35,074 bases of DNA. It comes from F23-D06 sp963643165. Lineage in GTDB: Bacteria > Bacteroidota > Bacteroidia > Bacteroidales > WCHB1-69. Under the pieces are notes generated by a model. That model saw nothing but the letters and a program-made list of their open reading frames with translations. It was not told the DNA's origin and searched no databases. This document shows, in pieces, positions 16,879-26,500 of the stretch. Positions within the stretch are counted from its first letter, which is position 1, and each line of letters begins with the position of its first letter. Location: NCBI GenBank assembly GCA_963643165.1, contig CAVIJD010000024.1, positions 1 through 35,074 on the forward strand. Reading direction: 5' to 3'. Made by a program: the position numbers and the translations under genes.

Positions 16879-18025
16879 CGGCAAATGATTTGGCCTGCAG
16901 CGGGAACTCTTCGGCAAGTTCGCCGGAAAAATAGAAGTCGTTTCCGATAACGCCAAAGGTATAGACCCGGTCATTCACCGTAATGTGCGAGCCGCCGCAT
17001 TGCGGGTCCGGACCCGGCTTGGAGGCCGCAAAGCCCAAGTTGAACAGCGTGAACAGGATGTCGGGGCGGTTGGAGATGTCATAGCCTGCCCGCTTCCACT
17101 GCAACATTGTCTGATGCAAGATACATCCCGTGTAGATGTAGGAATAGAGGTGATTGTGGTAGTCTATCAAGCGGTTCATTCGCTCTGTCGTGTGGTCAGC
17201 CGTACTGAAGTCGAGGATATGCTCGTATTTTTTGCCCATATAGAACGGAGAAGCCGTGTCTTTAAGGTTACTTTCCACCTTTGCCGCAGTAAAGTCTTTG
17301 ATGCCGTTCACGCCGAATGAGAACTGCGACTGCACGGAGAGCACTTTTACAGGGCCGAGGTATTTTTTGAACATCTCCCGTTTGGAATTGAACAGCCGGA
17401 TTTGTTCGCCGACTAAACACCCCACAATCAGGCGCGGCTCCACACCCGTAATCGCTGAAGCCTGCAAGATGGCCTCCTTGTCTTTTACTATAGCCTCTTT
17501 CAATGCAGGCCAAGCCAGTTCATTCATCCAGGGGATAAGATTCTCGGTGGCATTTGAGGCTGAGTACTTGTTGTAAACCTGCCTCAACTCTGCAACCATC
17601 TTCTGGTATTGCTGGTTGCTTCCGTCCTCTTTGAGATACATATTGGCCGCATAAATCATCTGGCTGATACCGTCATTCCGGAAGTTGAACCGCCCCGCAT
17701 CTGTGATAAGGTGTGCATTTACGGGATAAAATTTGCTCATTGCCACCAAGTCGAGATAGTCGCGCATGTTTTCCTCAAACACGGCGGCAGAGTCGGCATT
17801 CGCATCTATTGTTTTGTAGTCGGCAAGATAACGGTTGTTGTGGTCCACGGCACCCCGGTTTTTGGTGAACCCCAGCTGATAGAAAGCCCAGGCCCCCAAT
17901 ATGGCAAAACCGGCGGCAGCAAAAAGATGCACGACAACCTGATAGATTTTCGAACGAGTTTTCAAGGATTTCCAAGAAGCCTTGAATGAGTATTTTTCCT
18001 GATTCTTTTTTTCTTTCTCCATCAT
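16871..18025 (-). CDS. Membrane-anchored protein of unknown function, possible transglycosylase-like fold
   Basis: 384 residues if started at the Met-Met at 18025; the in-frame ATG at 18070 lies upstream of the likely -7 element and is less probable. A basic cytoplasmic start is followed by one membrane segment (about 28-49) and a large extracytoplasmic region. The middle contains ITGVEPRLIVGCLVGEQIR, then SQFSFGVNGIKDFTAA, arranged like the catalytic Glu and 'S-G-MGLMQI-TA' parts of lytic transglycosylases; Glu near 207 would be the acid. This is a visual likeness only. The overlap with the U32 gene shows they are cotranscribed. Confidence 0.6.
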   Translation of the reverse strand: MMEKEKKNQEKYSFKASWKSLKTRSKIYQVVVHLFAAAGFAILGAWAFYQLGFTKNRGAVDHNNRYLADYKTIDANADSAAVFEENMRDYLDLVAMSKFYPVNAHLITDAGRFNFRNDGISQMIYAANMYLKEDGSNQQYQKMVAELRQVYNKYSASNATENLIPWMNELAWPALKEAIVKDKEAILQASAITGVEPRLIVGCLVGEQIRLFNSKREMFKKYLGPVKVLSVQSQFSFGVNGIKDFTAAKVESNLKDTASPFYMGKKYEHILDFSTADHTTERMNRLIDYHNHLYSYIYTGCILHQTMLQWKRAGYDISNRPDILFTLFNLGFAASKPGPDPQCGGSHITVNDRVYTFGVIGNDFYFSGELAEEFPLQAKSFADE

Positions 18026-18049
18026 GACGTTATGCTGAAAAAACGTCGG

Positions 18050-18057
18050 CAAAAATA
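18050..18057 (-). promoter_or_regulatory. Possible -7 element upstream of the unknown membrane protein
   Basis: TATTTTTG on the minus strand matches TAnnTTTG, 24 bases before the ATG at 18025. No clear -33 TTTG is found. It supports the shorter start of that gene. Confidence 0.35.
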
Positions 18058-18082
18058 CACTTTTTAACAATCGTTAAATTTT

Positions 18083-21000
18083 TTATCTTACCAACATCAC
18101 ATTCCCGCTGACTTCCAATTCGTCGCCGCCGATGCAAGTGCCCTGAAAGTGATAGTCGTAAACGCCGTTCTGACAGGGTTCGCCTTTAAATGTGCCGTCC
18201 CATCCTTCGTTCAAGTCGTTGGTTTCAAACACTTTCTGCCCCCAATGGCTATAAACCGTGAAAGTAAAACGGTCGAGGATTGCGCTCCGGACGAAGAGTT
18301 TGTCGTTGACCCCGTCGCCATTGGGCGAAAAGGAGTTCGGGACAAACACGTATGGGTCTGAACAAGTGATTTCCTCCACATCTATTTTCACGACAGCATT
18401 CTGCGCACACCCGAACGTGTCCGTCACCGTGACCATATATTCTGTATCCATAAGCGGCCAGACCCGTGTGGAAGCTTTGTCCGGCGAAAGGGCATTGTCG
18501 GAGGGGGTCCATTGGTAGGTATAGTCGGCGCCATAGTCTGTGGCAAACAACGTCGTAGTGTCAAGTTGCTTGATGTTGCAGACTTCGCACCAAGCGGACA
18601 GCGTTTCGGGGAATGTTCCCGTCCGCTTTACGATGCAACCGTGCCCCACGGCCGTACATCCTAACGCACTGGTTACCGTAACACTATATCCTGTGGTAGC
18701 CGAGGGTGACACGTATGGGGCCTCGTCCTCAAAGGTGGTGCCGTCGTCAAGGCGCCAGTTATAACTGCAGCCCGCACCGCCGTCGTGTTGTACTTGCAGC
18801 GTGACACCGTCCTCAAAACATATCAGCAGCTCAGGAATTTGTTGAATAGTGATGTCTGAAATGCCTATTGTGATACCTCCCTCTACGCTGCAATGCGGGT
18901 CAACAACTCGCACATAATAGGTGGTCGTATTTGATGGCGAGACGGGGATTTGCAGCACGTTGCGGGCAAAGACAGCGGTAAACTGCTGGTTGTATGACCA
19001 TTCCACAGACAAAGTATTCCCGGCCACAATAGGGACAATGTACAGCAATGCCGTGTCCCCTTTGCACACCACCGTGTCATTCATCAGCAAAGCAGGGGTC
19101 GGGAACACATTGACATGCTGACGGAACGTGTCCACACACGAGCCCGAATTCATAATCAAGCAATAGTCAGCATCGGAAGATGGCGACACAATGGGATTGG
19201 AGACATGCACATCGGCAATGTCGGGATTGGGCAACCATTCGAAATCTGTACTTGCAAAGGGCGGCAACCCGATCTGAACAAAGTCGCCGGCACAGATGGA
19301 CAGTTCGGGCAATGTGGCCTGACTGTTTGTAAGTACCAGAATAGACTTTGTAAGCGTGTCGGAGAAGTTGCAACTGCCGGCGTCCCTGACGACAAGCGTC
19401 ACCTGATATACACCTGACGCGCGGTAAAAATGTACGGGAGATTCTGCCGTAGAGGTTCTGCCGTCACCGAAATCCCAAAAATATTGGCTGTTTGAACTGA
19501 TTGTCTGCGAATTGTTGTCAAAATGGACACTGTCGGGGTAGCAGACCGTCCTTGGGGAAGAGAAGTCGGCCACCACTTCCGGAAGTGCGAAGTCCATCTT
19601 GATGACCCCAAGGTTGCAGTTGCTGCTGCCATTGTTTTGCGACCATGCGCCATTAGTGGTAGGAAAGTCGTCTGTACCGCCGCATCCGGCACAAACCGCC
19701 TGATAAATGCGCCCCTTGCGGTCAAATCGGCTGGTGCCGCCATCGACGTGTTCACGGGCATTGCGTAATGTGGTGCCGCCGAAAAAGCTCCCGTATCTGA
19801 GTTCAGAAGCATCGTTGCTGATGCAGATGAAATAAAAATCCTGGCCGTCCGTGTAAGACTGGAAAGCATCGCCCGTAATGGGCAAACCGCTGGTGCCCCC
19901 GAAACCGTTTAACGTTTGGCTGCCCCACCCGGACATATAAATATTGCGGCAGAAGTCAATCATCAGCGCAGTGGGCGAAATGTCAGGACCACCATTGCCC
20001 GTGCCGTAGGCGGTCATCCACAATATGCTGTCCAAGTCTGGCTTCATCTTGACCAAAAATTGACCGCCACCGGGGACACTATATAACACATTCTGAACCC
20101 AAGCGCTGTCCGTGGCATCCGTCTGCCCAAAGAGATGCGGATTGTCATATTTGTCGGTTTTCACCAAGAAACATTGGTCGTAACCTGTTTTTCCAAGATA
20201 TGTACAACCTTTAAGCACATTGCCGTTCTCCGTAATTTGTGCCACAAATCCGTCTGCACCTCCAGCCAGTTGAGGCTGACAGGCATTAGGCGCGACAGGC
20301 AGATTGGAAGACAACGTGCCGCCACACACATATACGCTATTGTCGGAAGCCACCGATATGCTGTAACCAGCGTCATTTTCAGACCCGCCTAAATAGGTGG
20401 ACCATATCATTTGAGTCAAATTGTAGTTCATCTTGAAGACACACGCATCCTGCACCCCATTATATGTGGTGTCAACGGCTTGAGACGAGACAGGAAAGTC
20501 TGCCGACGAGGTGGAAGAGACGACATATACATTGTTGTTGTCATCCAGAATAATCTCTCCCCTATTCTCGTCTGCGTAATTCTTTCTCAAAACAGAAGAG
20601 ACATTGAGTCCGTCGTTGGCCGAACCGCCTACGAATGTAGAAGAAAGCAACTGCGAACCATCTTCGCTGAATCGGGAAACAAAGATGTCAGATCCATACG
20701 TGAACGGAAGACTGGTTGATAGCGTGACATTGACACCTCCGTGGAAGACTGTGTCAAAGGCGTTGGAAGTGACGGGAAAATCACTGGAACCCGTGGTGCC
20801 CATCACATAAAGTTCGTTATTGTCGCTGACCACAAGGCTGTGCGGTATGTCAAGCTGGGAGCCGCCAAGATAGGTTGCATACAGCAACGAAGAGCCCGTA
20901 GCGTTGAATTTTGAAATGGTGACATCCGTATAAAGAGAACTTGAGCCGTCGCAGAAGTCTTCTTGATAGGCACCGACAGTTGTGGGATACCCCACCCCGA

Positions 21001-21841
21001 AAGTGATACCGCCGCCATAAAGATTTCCTTGGGAGTCAAAAGTGGAAGTGTAGCCCCAATTGTCAGCAGTAGAGCCGGAAAAGGAAGAGAAAACGACTAT
21101 CGGGTCAATAATCAAGGGTAAAGAAGGGTCGTAATCAGAAAGTTTAAAAGTGACTTTTTGGTCTTTGAGCACATACCGGCAACTTACCTGTACGGTGTCA
21201 GCACTGCTCAACACTTGGTAGGCCACAGGGGGCATCTCGACGACCGTGCCCAAGGTGGTTTGGACGTACAACATCTCGCGTTTCAAGGAAATTGACTTCA
21301 CGCCATCATATTGCAATGCTATCTGGTTTGGATTGGAATAAGGTTCAAGCACGAATTCATACTTGAGGTGGCCGTCATGCTGCGAGAGATGCAAATTGAT
21401 GCCGTCATAAAGGTGCTCGTATTGGATTTCGGAATAAATTGGAACGTGACCGGCCCAAGCGTCACAACGGTTGCCATTATAAAAATTGTAGTAGAAAGGG
21501 TATGGACTGGATGAATGAACTTTGACACCGGGATTGGCTGAAAGGAAACGGACTTTATAAGAGGAAAAACGGACAAGATAGTCGTTTTTAGAAGGGATAA
21601 CAGGAGAGGAATGATGCTGCAAAAAAGGGGCATCAAAGAAATGGTAAGTCAGGCAAGAGGGCTCGAAGAATATGGCACCGTTGACGAGTTGTGTTTTGTA
21701 TAGTACATTGTCAGACCATTGTCCGCAGTTTTTCACAAACTGCAGTGTATGTTCTTGGCGTAAAGAATCTGCAGGTACGCACCAGCAAGACAAGGACAAG
21801 GACAAGGAAAGCAACAGCAATAAGAGTAATCGATTTTTCAT
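18083..21841 (-). CDS. Large exported protein with SBBP propeller, PKD-like domains and T9SS type B sorting domain
   Basis: 1252 residues. A signal peptide made of Leu and Leu-Ser repeats (about 1-23) is followed by an N-terminal domain (FVKNCGQWSDNVLYKT... ) typical of these proteins. Residues of about 250-740 hold SBBP-type repeats (YATYLGGSQLD, LYVMGTTGSSDFPVTSNAFDT and like copies), likely a beta-propeller. Next comes a PKD domain (FWDFGDGRTSTAESPVHFY) and about four Cys-paired Ig-like domains. The last 95 residues (FVPNSFSPNGDGVND ... NGVYDYHFQG) are a CHU_C/type B sorting domain, which sends the protein through the type IX system to the cell surface. Type B substrates often pair with a PorP/SprF-like partner; none is seen next to it. 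Function is unknown, perhaps adhesion. Confidence 0.92.
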   Translation of the reverse strand: MKNRLLLLLLLSLSLSLSCWCVPADSLRQEHTLQFVKNCGQWSDNVLYKTQLVNGAIFFEPSCLTYHFFDAPFLQHHSSPVIPSKNDYLVRFSSYKVRFLSANPGVKVHSSSPYPFYYNFYNGNRCDAWAGHVPIYSEIQYEHLYDGINLHLSQHDGHLKYEFVLEPYSNPNQIALQYDGVKSISLKREMLYVQTTLGTVVEMPPVAYQVLSSADTVQVSCRYVLKDQKVTFKLSDYDPSLPLIIDPIVVFSSFSGSTADNWGYTSTFDSQGNLYGGGITFGVGYPTTVGAYQEDFCDGSSSLYTDVTISKFNATGSSLLYATYLGGSQLDIPHSLVVSDNNELYVMGTTGSSDFPVTSNAFDTVFHGGVNVTLSTSLPFTYGSDIFVSRFSEDGSQLLSSTFVGGSANDGLNVSSVLRKNYADENRGEIILDDNNNVYVVSSTSSADFPVSSQAVDTTYNGVQDACVFKMNYNLTQMIWSTYLGGSENDAGYSISVASDNSVYVCGGTLSSNLPVAPNACQPQLAGGADGFVAQITENGNVLKGCTYLGKTGYDQCFLVKTDKYDNPHLFGQTDATDSAWVQNVLYSVPGGGQFLVKMKPDLDSILWMTAYGTGNGGPDISPTALMIDFCRNIYMSGWGSQTLNGFGGTSGLPITGDAFQSYTDGQDFYFICISNDASELRYGSFFGGTTLRNAREHVDGGTSRFDRKGRIYQAVCAGCGGTDDFPTTNGAWSQNNGSSNCNLGVIKMDFALPEVVADFSSPRTVCYPDSVHFDNNSQTISSNSQYFWDFGDGRTSTAESPVHFYRASGVYQVTLVVRDAGSCNFSDTLTKSILVLTNSQATLPELSICAGDFVQIGLPPFASTDFEWLPNPDIADVHVSNPIVSPSSDADYCLIMNSGSCVDTFRQHVNVFPTPALLMNDTVVCKGDTALLYIVPIVAGNTLSVEWSYNQQFTAVFARNVLQIPVSPSNTTTYYVRVVDPHCSVEGGITIGISDITIQQIPELLICFEDGVTLQVQHDGGAGCSYNWRLDDGTTFEDEAPYVSPSATTGYSVTVTSALGCTAVGHGCIVKRTGTFPETLSAWCEVCNIKQLDTTTLFATDYGADYTYQWTPSDNALSPDKASTRVWPLMDTEYMVTVTDTFGCAQNAVVKIDVEEITCSDPYVFVPNSFSPNGDGVNDKLFVRSAILDRFTFTVYSHWGQKVFETNDLNEGWDGTFKGEPCQNGVYDYHFQGTCIGGDELEVSGNVMLVR

Positions 21842-21859
21842 ATCATCCTATAAGTGGCG

Positions 21860-21867
21860 CAAACTTA
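21860..21867 (-). promoter_or_regulatory. Possible -7 element of the type B T9SS substrate gene
   Basis: TAAGTTTG on the minus strand matches TAnnTTTG, 19 bases before the ATG at 21841. It lies between that gene and the terminator of the OmpA gene, where a promoter is expected. The -33 part is weak. Confidence 0.45.
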
Positions 21868-21901
21868 CAGAAAAAACGCATAGGGATTGCCAGTTTTGGA
21901 T

Positions 21902-21937
21902 AAAAAAAAAGAGAACCTCAATATAGGGGTTCTCTTT
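21902..21937 (-). terminator. Intrinsic terminator of the OmpA-family gene
   Basis: On the minus strand a 10-bp stem AAAGAGAACC/GGTTCTCTTT with a 10-base loop runs into a T-tract. It begins 21 bases after the OmpA stop and separates that gene from the type B substrate gene. Confidence 0.85.
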
Positions 21938-21957
21938 CTGAACGAGAATAGTAATAA

Positions 21958-23448
21958 TTATCTTTTGACGATTCTAAAGATAGCAGCGCGATGTTCCGGA
22001 CGGCTAGGATCCGTAATGTTTTGTTTGTTTTGAGGATCGTTTGCCGTATAAGAAACAGTGTGAATCTGAGCAGGGTTTACACCTTTTTCGATGAAAAGGT
22101 CACGAACCTTGTTAGCTCTTCTTTGAGCAAGATCACGGTTGTGTTCTTCTGAGCCGAGGTCACAAGTATAACCTTCAACTTCCAGATTCAGGGATGGATT
22201 ATCTTTCAAGATTCTGACACATTTGTTGATATTGTCATTGCTGTCGTTGATTTTAGGAATGTCTTTGTCCAAGTCGAAAAGGATTTTCGTTTTGGAAAGT
22301 TCATCCTGAAGTTCGCGGATAGCTTTCTTGTCTTGTTCGGTCAGACCGTCGTCATCGCTGTCGAGTTGGTCGCAAACAGGGACAATGTAAATGTATTGAG
22401 GTTCTTGTTTGATAATGATAGGTTCATTACGTTTTTTCTTGAGCTCTTCAAGCATTTCCTCTTGAATTTGGCGTTTGTTCTTTTCAACAGGGTTAGCGCA
22501 AGCCTTGATATGAACACCAAGTTTCAGACCGACCTGAAGTTGATCCCATTTTGTGCGGATATCTTCGTATCCAGCTACATTAGTTTTATAATCATTCAGG
22601 ATTGTAGAACCGAGCGTACCGTTGAAAGTGGGGCAGCCAGATTCAGTAACGAAAGTAGAAACCTTGTTAGAGTCTTTGGGGAGAATGTCGAGGAAATTAA
22701 ATTTGCAGAAAGCGCCGACATAGCCGTCAGCAACCTTGCTGATTCTGAAAATACCACCGAAGTCAGCTTCCATACCGAAAGAGCATCTGAGTTTAGTTTT
22801 GATGCTGTAGCCATCGTAGTTGCCATCTTTGAAGTGGTTTTCCATATTATAATCTACATTGTAGTCTTGTCCTAAAGCATCTTCAGTAGCCCAGGTGTGG
22901 ATATTGCCTTCGCCTGTGTATTTGTTATTAGCAAGGAAAGGGAAGTAACCATAAACGCCCAAGCCAGCGTAGATACCGCTACGGCCGTCGAACTTCCATT
23001 CAAATTGAGCCATCAAAGGAACTTCAATTGCCCAGATAGACTGTCTTTCGACGAGGCCATTGGCATCATAGTAAAGTTCGTAAGGATTGCCGGCATTGAA
23101 CTGAGGGTCAACGTGAGAATAGTGTCCGTTAGCAGAGAAGAGCGCCTTAGCACCAACGTGGTTAAGTTCAGCTCCGAGGCTTAATCCCCAATGCTCATTG
23201 AAGAAATAGGCATAATGGAGAGAGAGCAACTCGCTGACTGAATAACGTTGTTGAAGGTCGATTCTTTTGTAGATGTTATTCGTGAATGCACCGCCAACAT
23301 AGAGGTTAATTCTATGAGGACAGAATGTAGAAGTAGCGACGTTTTTAACATTCGCGCTGTCATTCGTGCTCTCGGTCTGAACCTCCTGAGCGAACAACGT
23401 ACAGGATAGCGCGAAAATAAGACTGGTTAATAATAAATTCTTTTTCAT
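21958..23448 (-). CDS. OmpA-family outer-membrane protein
   Basis: 496 residues with a signal peptide (MKKNLLL...LFAQ, about 1-21). Residues of about 45-330 look like an outer-membrane beta-barrel with aromatic alternation (INLYVGGAFTNNIYKR ... LQVGLKLGVHIKA). Next is a Lys/Glu helix, a short acidic linker (DSDDDGLTEQD, like a calcium-binding type 3 repeat), and a C-terminal OmpA domain (about 390-496). That domain keeps the peptidoglycan-binding pattern N-DLAQRRANKV; the Asp usually in GHTD is shifted (GYTCDLGS). It anchors the outer membrane to the wall. It lies between two T9SS substrate genes but is separated from both by terminators. A role with them is possible, not shown. Confidence 0.9.
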   Translation of the reverse strand: MKKNLLLTSLIFALSCTLFAQEVQTESTNDSANVKNVATSTFCPHRINLYVGGAFTNNIYKRIDLQQRYSVSELLSLHYAYFFNEHWGLSLGAELNHVGAKALFSANGHYSHVDPQFNAGNPYELYYDANGLVERQSIWAIEVPLMAQFEWKFDGRSGIYAGLGVYGYFPFLANNKYTGEGNIHTWATEDALGQDYNVDYNMENHFKDGNYDGYSIKTKLRCSFGMEADFGGIFRISKVADGYVGAFCKFNFLDILPKDSNKVSTFVTESGCPTFNGTLGSTILNDYKTNVAGYEDIRTKWDQLQVGLKLGVHIKACANPVEKNKRQIQEEMLEELKKKRNEPIIIKQEPQYIYIVPVCDQLDSDDDGLTEQDKKAIRELQDELSKTKILFDLDKDIPKINDSNDNINKCVRILKDNPSLNLEVEGYTCDLGSEEHNRDLAQRRANKVRDLFIEKGVNPAQIHTVSYTANDPQNKQNITDPSRPEHRAAIFRIVKR

Positions 23449-23481
23449 AATATATTCTTTTTCTTTTTTGCTGATTTATGG

Positions 23482-23524
23482 AATAAAACCTTGAGGTTAG
23501 CGACCGAAGCCGCTAACCTCGGGT
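23482..23524 (-). terminator. Terminator of the giant T9SS substrate gene, with UUCG tetraloop
   Basis: On the minus strand a 12-bp stem (23520-23509 with 23504-23493, one G-U pair) closes on TTCG, the very stable cUUCGg loop, and is followed by AAGGTTTTATT. It starts about 10 bases after the stop codon. Confidence 0.75.
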
Positions 23525-23529
23525 TTTAA

Positions 23530-26500
23530 TTATTTTACGATAATGAATTTAACAGTCTTCACATCATTGTCAGCTGTGGTAATGCGTCCGAAATAGGTGC
23601 CTTGAGCCTTGAAGCCAGATACCTTAGTCACGGGTTCAACCGTAGAGATATGGTTGACGAGAGAACCGGTAACATCATAGATATCGAGCACAGCACCTTC
23701 GAGTTCTTCAGCACTCAGAGGAATTTCAACAGTTACAACTTGCTGGATGTTAGCAGGAACAGGGTAAACTCTGATTGCGGAGTTTCCGGCAAAGAACTGT
23801 TCGCAAGTACGATAGGTAACGGTCTCGCCCGTTTCTTCATCTTGAGAAACCACTTCGATAGAGTAGTAGCCATTGAGACCGCCAACTTCTTGGTAGTTCT
23901 TGTAGATAGCACCCGGGATGAGTTCGCCGTTCTTGTACCACTGGTAGCTGATGAAGTGGTGGCCGCCGTTGGTGGCAGGATTGTTGTTGATAATCACAAC
24001 ATCGTCCCATCTAGTCATCATGAACGGTACAGAATCGGTAGCGAAGTCAGTGTCGTTGACAGGTCTTCTAACGATGATGTTATAGTCGCAACCGCCTACG
24101 TTGAAGACAGCGTTGTAGTCGCCAGGAACGTTCGGAGTAGCGAATGTAGCAGTATTGTTAGAGATGAAACCAGTTTCAACTTGACCGTTTTCGTAGGTGA
24201 CTGTGAATGCAGAGTTCGGAGTGCCGGAAATCATGTTGAAGTTGATAGTTACGACATCCTCGCCGCATTCTGCCATGAACATTTCCTGATCGAATGTGAT
24301 ATCATTGACAAATACCGTCGTCGTGGCAGCGAGACCGAGGTCACCATTAGCGCAGTACTCGTCAGCGAGTTGTGTGATGGTGTAATGTGTGGTCTGAGTA
24401 GGTGACTCGTAGATAGTATAGTCATTCGTGTTGGAAACATACATGTGAGAAGTACCAGTAGTACGGTTTTCAACCACGAAGGTGAAAGGAGCAGTACCGG
24501 TGAAGTGGATTGTAAGACCTGCAGAAGCGTCAGAGACGTTAGCGCAGAGCGTAGTGTCATTACCGCTTACAAATTCAGCTGTAGGAAGATCATGAACGGT
24601 TACGGTTGTAGCAACCTCTTGACCATTCGTGAACGAGCAACCGCTGCCTAAGATATTGCCAACGTAAGTCGGAGTATATACATAGGTACCTGCTGCGGCA
24701 GGATAATCGAATGACTGAGGACCGAAGCCGCCTGCAACGTTAGAGGTTACATTGTTGTAAGTGACAACCCACTGGATGTAACCTTGTGTATTGTTGTTCA
24801 TGTCAACAACACCACCAACGATGTTAGCAGAGAGGTTGATTCTTTCGCCGAGGCAGATGTTGCCGTCCTGAGAGTCAACATTGACGTTCGTCCAAGTAGG
24901 TCTTGCGTTAACATTGACGGTGAAAGGAGCAGAAGGCTGAGAAGCAACGCATCCGTAAGCCATTGTGCCGACAGGTTTGACAGAAACATTGTAGTCGAAG
25001 CTGCCGATGGTGTTCAGCGTCTGTGTGAGCTGGTTAGACGGAGTAGCAATGTTGCTGTTGGTGACAACTGTGTTGGAACCAGATGTCCAAGTATAGTCGT
25101 AAGAACCGTAGATCTGACCGTTGGTCATACCGCAGACATTGTTATTGACATTCGTAACATTAGCGGTGAGTGTGATATTACCACCCTGGCAGAGGTCGAG
25201 ACCATCTTCAGAGGAGATCATCACAACAGGTCTTTCAGCAACTCGGACAACAACAGGAGCAGATACGGAGGTACAACCGATAGCGTCGCCTTGAGAAACT
25301 GCGAGGCTGTAGGAGTAAGCACCAGCGTTCAGAGCGTTGTCGATGTATGAGCTTGAAGTAGCACCTGCAATGTTGGTAGCATTGCGCAACCATTGATAGG
25401 TAACAGGAGCGTTAACACCCGTTGCCGTGGTGACGTTGCTGGTGAGTTCAGCGGCAGCACCCTCGCACATAGTGGCGTGAGCAGCTGATACAGTTACACT
25501 CGGAGCAGCGACAACCTGAACAGGAGTGCTCAACGTAGAAACAGTAGAACAGTTGATGAGTGTGTTAGAAGAACTTACCGTAACCTGAGCGTTGATTGTT
25601 CCGACATTGTTCATGTCGTAAGAAATCGTGTTAGCGAACTGAGGCATGGTTTGTCCATTGATAACCCACTGGTAGTTGTACTGAGTATTTTCAATCAGCG
25701 TGTGGCTTGCAGTCAGGTTGACCGTACCGCCGGCGCAGATTGTGCTGTGGTCAGGAATAATGTTCACCTGAGGTCTTGCAACGACTTCAACAGCGAAGCC
25801 CTGTTCAGATGTGGCGTTACAACCAGTGTTGTCATTGCTTGTAGCAGTCACATAGAATCTGTACGGTGTAGAGCCGCTCGGAGTCAGGACAGGGTTGATA
25901 GAGGCAGTGTTACCTGCGACGGCTGTTCCATTGTTAGACCAGCTGTAGGTGTACGTAGGTTGAGGAGCATTGTCAGAAGAAGGAACGATTTCAGCCGTAA
26001 GGGTGAGGTCAGCGCCTTCGCAGATGGTTGTTGCATTCTGAGTCAGACCAGAAACGATTCTGACAATAGGATCAGCAAAGACTGCAGTGGTGATAGAACC
26101 GGACGTTGCAGAACATCCAGGAACGTCGCTGCTGACAACCACGTGGTATTCATATTCGCCAGCTGACAATGAAGGAGATGTCGTATAAACAGTGCTGTTG
26201 TTGGTACCATAGATTTCATTGTCAAACTTGTACCATGTGAAGATAGGCTGGTCGCCTGCGAGAGGTTGGTTAGCAAGAGAAGCTTGCATTGTAACTGTAC
26301 CGCCTTGGCAAACGTCAGTTCTATTGTCAACAGCAGAGATTGCAACTTGGTAAGCATCGACAACATTGACTTGGAACGTAGCGCTTGAAGCACAACCTGA
26401 ACCGGTCTGCTCAACGTTTACTACGAACTGGTTGTCATCTGTCGTGTAAAGGATACCAGTTTCAATAGAAGCAGCATTGTTGTATTGATGACCAACACCA

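Noticed and set aside
16879..16974. Longer N-terminus for the U32 protein
   Set aside because: The extra 32 residues read from the coding region of the upstream gene and lack family similarity; MNRKIELLLPA is the normal beginning.
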